From Ferruginivarius sediminum (GTDB lineage: Bacteria > Pseudomonadota > Alphaproteobacteria > Kiloniellales > Rhodovibrionaceae), in assembly GCF_003344765.1 (NCBI RefSeq), contig NZ_QPMH01000028.1, positions 1 to 43,355 of the forward strand: 43,355 bases of DNA, in the 5' to 3' direction. Each line of letters starts with the position of its first letter. Within the stretch, counting starts at the first letter, position 1. Both the position numbers and the translations under genes were made by a program. Below, piece after piece: positions 1 through 6,223 of the stretch. The notes beneath the pieces are model-generated. The model was not told the origin of the DNA and did no database searches. It saw only the letters and a list, made by a program, of their open reading frames with translations.

Positions 1-208
1 CCATGGTCCGTCTCCACTGTGCTTGTGGCTCGGCACCCGCCGGTGCAACCCACGTATCTCAGCACACCTGGAGGCGGGCCACCCGCCCCCGTGACGGACA
101 TGTCGTCTAGTGTCAAGCGCCCGACGTCGCGGTTTGGCTTGCTAAGGCGGGGGCGATGCATTAGCCCGTTTGCGGAAATGGTCTGGGACGGCGGAAATCG
201 TGCACGAT

Positions 209-799
209 ATGGATCATAGCGCATTCTTCGAGCGGGAGTTCGCCGAGCATCAGGAGGTCGCCGCCGCGACGCGCGCGCAGCTTGCGGCGCCATTCGCGCG
301 CCTCGTCGAGTTGACGGCGCAGGCGATACGCGATGGCGGCAAGGTCATGTTCTTCGGCAACGGGGGTAGCGCCGGCGACGCCCAGCATCTGGCGACCGAA
401 TTGACGGTGCGCTACACCCGCGATCGCGCGCCCATCGCGGCCATCGCGCTTACGACCGATACCTCCAGCCTGACGGCCATCGGCAACGACCTGGGCTTCG
501 AGCGGCTTTTCGCCCGCCAGGTCCAGGCGCTCGGCCGGCCGGGCGACGTGGCCATCGGCATCTCGACGTCCGGGCGCAGCGCCAACGTCACCGCCGGTCT
601 GAAGGCCGCGCGCGACGGCGGCATGCACGCCGCGGCGCTGGGCGGCGGGGACGGCGGCGACCTGGTCGGGCTGGCCGATCCGCTGCTGATCGTGCCCTCG
701 CGCACGACCGCGCGGATTCAGGAAATGCACATCACCCTGGGGCAGATGTTGTGCGGCGCGCTGGAGCGCACGCTGGGCCTCGTCCCCAAGGACACGTGA
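209..799 (+). CDS. gmhA: D-sedoheptulose-7-phosphate isomerase
   Basis: Predicted to convert sedoheptulose 7-phosphate to D-glycero-D-manno-heptose 7-phosphate, the first cytosolic step of ADP-heptose synthesis for LPS core. The protein is a single SIS domain of about 196 residues, the usual GmhA size. Visible motifs are the phosphosugar-binding FFGNGGSAGDAQH near the N-terminus, the GISTSGRSANV loop in the middle, and the C-terminal RIQEMHITLGQ segment carrying the metal/catalytic Glu and His expected in GmhA. I chose the ATG at 209; a TTG at 170 would add 13 residues that do not look like the family. hldE follows 19 bases after the stop on the same strand, which supports the assignment. No strong promoter is visible in the first 200 bases. 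Confidence 0.93.
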   Translation: MDHSAFFEREFAEHQEVAAATRAQLAAPFARLVELTAQAIRDGGKVMFFGNGGSAGDAQHLATELTVRYTRDRAPIAAIALTTDTSSLTAIGNDLGFERLFARQVQALGRPGDVAIGISTSGRSANVTAGLKAARDGGMHAAALGGGDGGDLVGLADPLLIVPSRTTARIQEMHITLGQMLCGALERTLGLVPKDT

Positions 800-818
800 A
801 TCGAGGATCGGGAAACCC

Positions 819-2291
819 ATGACGCCGCCGATGGACAACGCCGATCTTGCCGGCAAGCTGGACACGCTGAACGGCGCGCCGGTCCTGGTGGTGGGCGACG
901 TGATGCTGGACCGCTTCGTCTCCGGCGCCGTCGAGCGCATTTCGCCGGAGGCGCCGATCCCGATCCTGCGGGTGGAGCGGGAAACCACCATGCTGGGCGG
1001 GGCGGGCAACGTGCTGCGCAATCTGGCCGCCGTGGGCGCGCGCGGCACGCTCGTTGGCGTCGTCGGCGACGACATGGCCGGGGCGGAGGTGCGGCGCCTG
1101 GTGGCGGACGCCGGCGCGGATACGGACCGGCTTGCCGTTGTCGCCGGGCGGCCGACCAGCGTGAAGGTCCGCTACCTTGCGGGCGGACAGCAGCTTCTGC
1201 GCAGCGACCATGAGCACAATGGCGCGGTGGCGGAGGCAACGCACGCTGCGCTGCTGGAGAGCGTGCGGGCACGATTGCCGGACGCGCGTGCGGTGGTGCT
1301 CTCCGACTACGGCAAGGGGGTGTTGACCCCCGAATTCGTGCGCGGCGTCATCGGGCTGGCGCGCGCCGCCGGCGTGCCCGTCGTGGTCGATCCCAAGGGC
1401 CGGGACTACAGTGTCTATGCCGAGGCCAGTGTCGTTACCCCGAACCGCCGCGAACTGGCCGAGGCTTCCGACCTCGCCACCGGCACGGATGACGAGGTTT
1501 CCGCCGCGACGCGGCACATCATCACCACCTGCGGCATTGACGCCGTGCTGGCGACGCGCAGCGAGCAGGGCATGACGCTGGCCGTCGCCGACGCCGAGCC
1601 GGTCCACCTGTCGGCCCTGGCGCGCGAGGTCTATGACGTCTCGGGCGCGGGCGACACCGTGGTCGCGGTCCTGGCCGCCGCGCTGGCCGGCGCCCTCGAC
1701 CTGCTGGACGCGGCCCGCCTGGCCAACGTCGCGGCGGGTATCGTGGTGGGCAAGGTCGGCACCGCCGTCGCCCGGCCGGACGAGTTGCTGCGCGCGCTGC
1801 ACGCCGCCCGGCTGATGGAGGCGGAGAGCAAGGTAGCGGACGCGGAGGCCGCGCTGGAGCGTGTCGGCGCCTGGCGCCGTGCCGGCCTGAAGGTCGGCTT
1901 CACCAACGGCTGCTTCGACCTGCTGCATCCGGGGCATGTCTCGCTGATGCAGCAGGCGCGGGCTGCCTGCGACCGGCTGGTGGTGGGACTGAACGCGGAC
2001 AGCTCTGTGCAGCGCCTGAAGGGCCCCGACCGTCCGGTGCAGGACGAGGCCGCGCGTGCCGCCGTGCTGGCGTCGCTGGCAAGCGTCGACATGGTGGTGA
2101 TCTTCGCCGAGGACACGCCGATGCGGCTGATCGAGACGATCCGCCCCGACGTCCTGGTGAAGGGCGCGGATTACACGCGCGATACCGTCGTCGGCGCCGG
2201 TTTCGTGGAGTCGTACGGTGGCGAGATCCGGCTGGCCGACCTTTCGCCGGGCCATTCGACAAGCGAAACCATCAAGCGGCTACGGCAGTGA
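819..2291 (+). CDS. hldE: Bifunctional heptose-7-phosphate kinase / heptose-1-phosphate adenylyltransferase
   Basis: Catalyses two steps of ADP-heptose synthesis: phosphorylation of heptose 7-phosphate at C1 and later adenylyl transfer to heptose 1-phosphate. At 490 residues it has the full two-domain length. The N-terminal ribokinase/PfkB half (about 1-320) has GGAGNVLRNLA near residue 65 and the catalytic DVSGAGDT signature near 275. The C-terminal nucleotidyltransferase half (about 350-490) has the nucleotide-binding sequence TNGCFDLLHPGHV and ends in the family-typical STSETIKRLR. It lies directly behind gmhA, and its stop overlaps the GTG start of the next gene (GTGA, 2288-2291). The phosphatase gmhB and epimerase hldD needed to complete the pathway are not in the window. 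Confidence 0.95.
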   Translation: MTPPMDNADLAGKLDTLNGAPVLVVGDVMLDRFVSGAVERISPEAPIPILRVERETTMLGGAGNVLRNLAAVGARGTLVGVVGDDMAGAEVRRLVADAGADTDRLAVVAGRPTSVKVRYLAGGQQLLRSDHEHNGAVAEATHAALLESVRARLPDARAVVLSDYGKGVLTPEFVRGVIGLARAAGVPVVVDPKGRDYSVYAEASVVTPNRRELAEASDLATGTDDEVSAATRHIITTCGIDAVLATRSEQGMTLAVADAEPVHLSALAREVYDVSGAGDTVVAVLAAALAGALDLLDAARLANVAAGIVVGKVGTAVARPDELLRALHAARLMEAESKVADAEAALERVGAWRRAGLKVGFTNGCFDLLHPGHVSLMQQARAACDRLVVGLNADSSVQRLKGPDRPVQDEAARAAVLASLASVDMVVIFAEDTPMRLIETIRPDVLVKGADYTRDTVVGAGFVESYGGEIRLADLSPGHSTSETIKRLRQ

Positions 2292-2893
2292 CGGCGCTCG
2301 GGCTTCTCGTCTATTCGCTTGCCTGGATCAGCTTCGGCGCCGTGCATTCCCTGCTTGCCCATCCGCCGGTGCAGCAGGCGATGGGCCGGCTGTTCGGCAG
2401 CCGCACGCGGCTGGCCTACAACCTGATCGCCACCGTGCACATCGCCGCCGTCCTGGCGCTCGGCATCTGGCTATTGGGCGGGGCCGCCGACTTTGCGCTG
2501 CCGGCGTGGCTGCGCGTGGCGATGTGGCTACTGGCCGGTTGCGGTGTCGCCGGACTGGTTGTCGGGCTTCGCGAATACGACATGAGCCGCTTTTCGGGCA
2601 CATGGCAGGCGCGCCACGGCACGCCGCCCGGCGCGGGGGACGAGGACGAGCCCCTTGTCACCGCCGGGTTGCACCGCTACGTCCGGCATCCGCTCTACAC
2701 GGCGGGGATGATGCTGCTGTGGGGCCTGGCGCAAAGTCCGCTGGGGCTGGCAACGGCGGTGTGGGGCACGCTTTACTTCGTCATCGGGACGTTGTTCGAG
2801 GAGCGCAAGCTCCTCGCCCGCTACGGCGGGGACTACCGCGAGTATCGCCGCAAGGTGCCGGCCTTCGTTCCGTGGAAAGGCCGGGCGCTTTAG
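2288..2893 (+). CDS. Membrane methyltransferase of the isoprenylcysteine carboxyl methyltransferase/PEMT type
   Basis: A 201-residue integral membrane protein with about five hydrophobic segments (near 4-22, 43-65, 75-95, and a long paired segment at 134-165). The C-terminal third carries the ICMT/PEMT signature: RHPLYTAG, then FEERKLLARYGGDYREYRRKVP. In this fold these segments form the S-adenosylmethionine site and membrane-facing catalytic site. The substrate cannot be read from sequence; bacterial members methylate lipids or small molecules, and many are only called NnrU- or ICMT-like. The GTG start overlaps the hldE stop, so translation is probably coupled to heptose synthesis genes, but a role in envelope modification is inference only. 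The sequence downstream turns abruptly AT-rich. Confidence 0.75.
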   Translation: MTALGLLVYSLAWISFGAVHSLLAHPPVQQAMGRLFGSRTRLAYNLIATVHIAAVLALGIWLLGGAADFALPAWLRVAMWLLAGCGVAGLVVGLREYDMSRFSGTWQARHGTPPGAGDEDEPLVTAGLHRYVRHPLYTAGMMLLWGLAQSPLGLATAVWGTLYFVIGTLFEERKLLARYGGDYREYRRKVPAFVPWKGRAL

Positions 2894-3120
2894 CCAATTT
2901 GGGCACGTTTTATATTCGGTTTATATTATGTGTACTGTCGTCGGTGCTCAATCGTGCCAGCACCTTCCTGTATATATTAAATAGACATGCATCCAGGAAG
3001 TTCGTTCAATGTCTTTCCAATATTCTATGTGCAAAGTATTAGAATGTGAAAATTTAAGGGTTGCAAGAATGGCATAGCTGTAAAACAGGGATAGATACCT
3101 CTTGATCCGATCCATCCGGT

Positions 3121-3154
3121 GTAGTGCAATCCCTCTAACGATTGAGGTAGTGCA
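3121..3154 (+). repeat. Direct repeat of GTAGTGCA before the nuclease-like gene
   Basis: GTAGTGCA occurs at 3121-3128 and again at 3147-3154. Between the copies lies an imperfect inverted pair CCTC...GAGG (3132-3147). The second copy ends at the GTG start of the following gene, and the GAGG at 3144-3147 can serve as its ribosome binding site with seven bases of spacing. It could be an operator or chance; one locus cannot decide. Confidence 0.35.
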
Positions 3155-3650
3155 GTGACGTACATCATGCGGTTTTTTGCTGTCTTGCTGTGCAGTCTTG
3201 CGGTTTTTTCGGGGTGGATGCCGCCGGCCAATGCCGATTCAAAGGCTTTGGAAGCCTACCCCACGCCGCGGATCGTCACGGGACAGGCAAGCGCCGCAAG
3301 CGGATGCGTGGTGAATATCAGGGGGGGGCGAGGTTCATTTGCTGCCCCTGAAATGTCTGGACGACGAAAGCAGGCTGGCCATCGTCATTCGCGGGCATCT
3401 GAAAGACATGGTCTCCAATGGCAAGGCGACATGTGTCCTGTTGGCTCGCGATATGGCGGGGCGACGATACGGTCAGTGCATGTTGGAAGGTCAGGACATA
3501 GCCGCCAAGATGATCGAGGCGGGGTGGGGCATCGTCATCCCGAGGTCCGCGGACACGGCAGCCTTTCATCAGCTTCTTGAAGCATACGACACTCTCGAAC
3601 GGCATGCGCGCGCCGCTGGCTATGGCATATGGGCAAGGTCCGGGCAGTGA
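3155..3650 (+). pseudogene. Secreted thermonuclease-like (SNase-fold) protein, frameshifted at a G8 run
   Basis: Frame 1 starts with GTG at 3155 after GAGG and encodes a signal peptide (hydrophobic core FFAVLLCSLAVFSGW, cleavage likely after PANA), followed by about 30 residues. It then runs into eight consecutive G at 3321-3328. Past that run the coding signal moves to another frame (from about 3330 to 3650), giving EVHLLPLKCLDDE ... RRYGQCMLEG ... MIEAGWGIVIPR ... GYGIWARSGQ. This resembles the C-terminal half of staphylococcal-nuclease-fold proteins. Removing one G joins both halves into one ORF of about 165 residues. The cause may be a true null mutation, a sequencing error in a homopolymer, or phase-variable slippage. 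Local GC is lower than in neighbours, and I do not see clear SNase catalytic residues in the first half, so function is uncertain even if intact. Confidence 0.6.
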
Positions 3651-3754
3651 GTATATGGCGCGAGAATAGGCCGGTCGGGACATCTCTTCGGAACGTCTGA
3701 TTAACCTTCCGGAACAGCCGTCGAAACTTGGCGCGCCGTCCCGGATTGGAGCTT

Positions 3755-4207
3755 TTAGCTGATCAGCGCTTCTGGATCGGTCAGCCGCGTCAGGCGTTGC
3801 CCCGCGACCTGTGCGAAGCGCAGCAGCATGGCCCGGCGCCGCGCCGCGTTCAGCTTGGCGAGTGGGGCAGGGCGCAGGATTTCGGCGTGGTAGGCGTCGG
3901 TTACCATCAGGCCGCAGTCGCTTGGCAGGATGTCGCGCGGAAAATCGGCCGGTACGGCGAAATAGAAACGGTCGCAGTAATCCAGGTACTCCCACCACTT
4001 GCCGTCGCTCCGGTAATCGGCCAGCGACGACTTCACCTCGACGATGGCGAGCTCACCAGCGCCGTCGAGGGCGACGACGTCGGCGCGCCGGCCGTTCTTC
4101 AAGGTGAACTCGCAAAGGGTGGAAAGCCCGCGCGCGGCGAAGGCCCGGCATACGCCGCGCGCCAATTGCACCCCCGGCGCGTCCGCGATCGTGCCTGTTC
4201 CGGTCAT
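3755..4207 (-). CDS. mmcB: MmcB-family DNA repair protein
   Basis: A 150-residue protein matching the MmcB family, which has a PD-(D/E)XK-nuclease-like fold: RRADVVALDGAGELAIVEVKSS supplies the Asp and the E-x-K pair of such an active site. It is followed by the family-typical DYRSDGKWWEYLDYCDRFYFAVP and the ILPSDCGLMVTDAYHAEI segment. In Caulobacter MmcB is a DNA-damage-inducible factor that helps survival after crosslinks and alkylation; the same role is inferred here. ATG at 4207 is preceded by GGGAGG about ten bases upstream. A near-match to the alphaproteobacterial LexA box lies just upstream (4230-4244), consistent with SOS control. It is transcribed away from the kinase/PqqD pair behind it with a 75-base gap, so it may have its own promoter. 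Confidence 0.88.
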   Translation of the reverse strand: MTGTGTIADAPGVQLARGVCRAFAARGLSTLCEFTLKNGRRADVVALDGAGELAIVEVKSSLADYRSDGKWWEYLDYCDRFYFAVPADFPRDILPSDCGLMVTDAYHAEILRPAPLAKLNAARRRAMLLRFAQVAGQRLTRLTDPEALIS

Positions 4208-4229
4208 CCGATCCAGCCTCCCGAAGATG

Positions 4230-4244
4230 GATCATAACGTGAAC
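4230..4244 (-). promoter_or_regulatory. Candidate SOS (LexA) box upstream of mmcB
   Basis: Read on the minus strand, this is GTTC-N7-GATC, one mismatch from the alphaproteobacterial LexA consensus GTTC-N7-GTTC. It sits 22 bases upstream of the mmcB start. mmcB is known to be damage-inducible in Caulobacter, which makes the site plausible, but short degenerate boxes arise by chance. Confidence 0.4.
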
Positions 4245-4282
4245 ATAACGGGCTGCAAGCCGAAATGGGCGGCGCCAAAGTT

Positions 4283-4594
4283 CTATCCGGTTCGATCCAC
4301 CACGATCAGCCCGCGCGCCAAAAGGTCCTGCAGGGCGTTGTTCAGATCGGTGTCGATCCGCGCGGGCGGAACGTCGGGAAAGGCATCGTGGAAGACGGCG
4401 CGGACGTCCTCTTGCGTGTGCGGGGCCTCCAGCAACTTCCAGATGGCGGTGCCGATGCGGTCCAGGTAGACGATGTCGTCGCTGTCGGGTGCGACGAGGA
4501 AGATATCGTCGTCCACGGGCGTCTCCCGCACGTCCGGATTGCGGCGCAAGCAGGCGGCAGGGGATATCCGGTTCGCGTAAGTGTCCTCGCTCAT
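4283..4594 (-). CDS. PqqD-family peptide-binding protein
   Basis: A 103-residue protein with the PqqD/RRE winged-helix pattern: strand-rich start RRNPDVRETPVDDDIFLVAPDSDDIVYLDRIGTAIWKLL, then helices ending NNALQDLLARGLIVVD. PqqD-like domains bind leader peptides of ribosomally made peptides and present them to modifying enzymes. The ATG at 4594 overlaps the TGA of the kinase-like gene (ATGA, 4591-4594), so the two are translationally coupled. A longer reading from 4657 would place 21 Arg-rich residues inside the upstream gene and is rejected. PqqD domains occur with HPr-kinase-like proteins in exosortase-linked and lasso-peptide-linked clusters; no PQQ genes, radical SAM enzyme or lasso cyclase are visible here. 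Confidence 0.82.
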   Translation of the reverse strand: MSEDTYANRISPAACLRRNPDVRETPVDDDIFLVAPDSDDIVYLDRIGTAIWKLLEAPHTQEDVRAVFHDAFPDVPPARIDTDLNNALQDLLARGLIVVDRTG

Positions 4595-5472
4595 CCGAAT
4601 GTCTCCCGTATCAAGTCGGCGGCAGCGACGCTGTCGTGGAAGCGAAGGGCGTGGCAATCGGCGTGTTGTGCCAGCGCCACCACGGACCTCAGCTTTTGGT
4701 CGGAAGCCAGGTGGGGGGCATAGCAGTTCGCCAGCAACCGGCGCACGGCAATCGAGCGCGAAAGCGGCGCGAGGGAGGCGGGCGCGTCCGATGCGCTGGT
4801 ATCCTCTGCGGGCAGACGCTCCAGCAGCACCAAAGACGTCACGGGAAAGTGCCTGCCGAACGGCGCCAGCTCGCCGTCGCGCGGGTGGAGATAGGCAACA
4901 TCCGCGATCCGGGCCGCCTCCACATCCTCGATGTATCCTGCTGCCGCCTCGGCAATGCGGGGTGGCAGCGGCAGGCGGACCTTGGGCGCAAGCCCCAGGC
5001 TTGCCGCGGTCGGTCGGTCGCCGTCTCCGTCTCCGTCCCCGTCCTCGACCAGGATGACATCGTCGCCCAGCATGCAGGCCTCGCCGGAAGCCAGAAGCAG
5101 GGACAGCGTGGACTTGCCCGCGTGTGTCGGGCCGACGAGTAGTATGGCGGAATCCGGACTTGCCCCCGGCACCAGAACGCCGGCGGCATGCACCGTCAAC
5201 CGCGCTGTGCTCTTCGCCAGCGCCGCCGTGATGACGCGGTTGACCAGCGAGAACGCCGCATCCTGCGCGGATTCGAGCATCTCCCGGTCGGCGCCCAGGC
5301 AGAACGCGGTTCCGCGCCGCTCGACCGCGATATCGGCGCCCTTCCGCCGGGGCACGATATCGACGGGCCAGCGCGGCAGCAGCAACCGCACATACCCGGC
5401 CAGCGCGCCCGCGCCGGCAACACGCAGGCTTCCCCCGGGAATCGCGAACAGCAGGTCGTCCTGCGTGGTCAT
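4591..5472 (-). CDS. HPr kinase/phosphorylase-like P-loop kinase
   Basis: A 293-residue protein related to the C-terminal catalytic domain of HprK. Near residue 95 it has the VHAAGV lead-in, at 114-122 the P-loop GPTHAGKST, and at about 135-141 the LGDDVIL segment whose acidic pair corresponds to the catalytic/Mg2+-binding region. It lacks the canonical N-terminal domain of true HPr kinase. Relatives include kinases of exosortase-linked systems and those that phosphorylate lasso precursor peptides, so a peptide or protein substrate is likely. The ATG at 5472 has GCGAGG three bases upstream; TTG at 5490 is the alternative. An acidic DGDGDGDGD insert, encoded by a hexanucleotide repeat (5021-5044), follows the DD motif. 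The gene is coupled to pqqD-like 4283-4594 and diverges from the small peptide gene at 5713. Confidence 0.78.
   Translation of the reverse strand: MTTQDDLLFAIPGGSLRVAGAGALAGYVRLLLPRWPVDIVPRRKGADIAVERRGTAFCLGADREMLESAQDAAFSLVNRVITAALAKSTARLTVHAAGVLVPGASPDSAILLVGPTHAGKSTLSLLLASGEACMLGDDVILVEDGDGDGDGDRPTAASLGLAPKVRLPLPPRIAEAAAGYIEDVEAARIADVAYLHPRDGELAPFGRHFPVTSLVLLERLPAEDTSASDAPASLAPLSRSIAVRRLLANCYAPHLASDQKLRSVVALAQHADCHALRFHDSVAAADLIRETFG
5021..5044 (-). repeat. Hexanucleotide tandem repeat inside the kinase-like gene
   Basis: Four consecutive copies of CCGTCY on the plus strand (CCGTCT twice, CCGTCC twice) encode alternating Gly-Asp on the minus strand. Because the unit is six bases, copy-number change would keep the frame and only lengthen or shorten an acidic loop. 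Confidence 0.75.
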
Positions 5473-5712
5473 CAACCTCGCCGTTGCCAACGCTTTAAGA
5501 GACTCTTAGTATATCAAATGTAACCTCGGCTTGCATATCGGGGTGGGGTGTTGCCGATACCGGTTGCTCCGGATGCGCCTGATCGGACATTCGTCTCGCC
5601 CCTTGGAAGCCGTGGAATCGTGCGGATATCATGTCGGCATTTTACGGAAATTCGTGATTTAATCGATGCTATATGCTAATATTTTACCTCTTCGGGTAAG
5701 GGGGATGCGACC

Positions 5713-5997
5713 ATGAGTGCCGACGACAAAGCCTCGCAGCCGCCGGGCCAGGGAATCGATGGCCGCCGTCGCGCTGCTCTTGCGAAGCTGGGCCTTGGTG
5801 CCGCCGTTGCGTACACGACGCCCGTGATTCTGGGGCTGGAATCGGACGCGCGTGCCGCCGGGAACGGTAACAGCGGCCCGCCGCCCTATGGACAAGGCAG
5901 CGGGCATGGCCCCTGTTCCAATCCAAGCCAGGGCGCGCCGACCGGTGGCAGTTCGGGACAGGGACGCGGGTGCGACGTGGCCAGTGGCCGCCCCTGA
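5713..5997 (+). CDS. Small secreted peptide with Tat-like signal and Gly/Ser/Pro-rich mature part
   Basis: A 94-residue protein of unknown function. A polar N-region ends in an RRR stretch at 18-20. A hydrophobic helix (about 26-42, LGLGAAVAYTTPVILGL) and an Ala-x-Ala cleavage site (DARA, about 45-48) follow. The predicted mature part is some 46 residues, dominated by Gly, Ser, Pro, Asn and Gln, with two Cys (68, 87), one His and one Tyr. The RR pair without a clear SRRxFLK motif makes Tat export plausible but not proven. ATG at 5713 has AAGGGGG eight bases upstream. It diverges from the kinase/PqqD pair across about 240 bases, suggesting a shared regulatory region and a substrate relation. 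It could be a modified peptide precursor or an unrelated exported glycine-rich protein. Codon periodicity cannot be judged well at this length, but signal and ribosome binding site support a real gene. Confidence 0.68.
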   Translation: MSADDKASQPPGQGIDGRRRAALAKLGLGAAVAYTTPVILGLESDARAAGNGNSGPPPYGQGSGHGPCSNPSQGAPTGGSSGQGRGCDVASGRP

Positions 5998-6223
5998 TCG
6001 TCTCTCTTCTTGCTCAGAATTCCGGACGGCCATCGCGCCCTTATCCGTAAAGTTGTATGCGGCGGCATAATTTCGCGTTAAGCGGAAAACTGCGAAATAC
6101 ACGTCGTTTTTTACACTTTGTTCACCTCATACCGCCCAACGTTGTATGCACTGCTAAGTACCGCGCAGGTCAGGCGCGGGCCGTTGGCGGTAAGGCACGT
6201 GCGACGCAGTGTATGGGGTGAAT

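Noticed and set aside
1..208. A small ORF before gmhA (19-219)
   Set aside because: No ribosome binding site or recognisable protein, and it overlaps the gmhA start. I see nothing supportable in this stretch.
4283..5997. A complete lasso peptide or PQQ cluster
   Set aside because: PqqD-like and kinase-like proteins are present, but no cyclase, B2 protease, PqqE-like radical SAM enzyme or PqqA-like peptide is visible.
6050..6208. A sigma-28 flagellar-type promoter before the chemoreceptor
   Set aside because: TAAAG followed by GGCATAAT-like sequence exists, but the spacing is about 10 rather than 15 bases.
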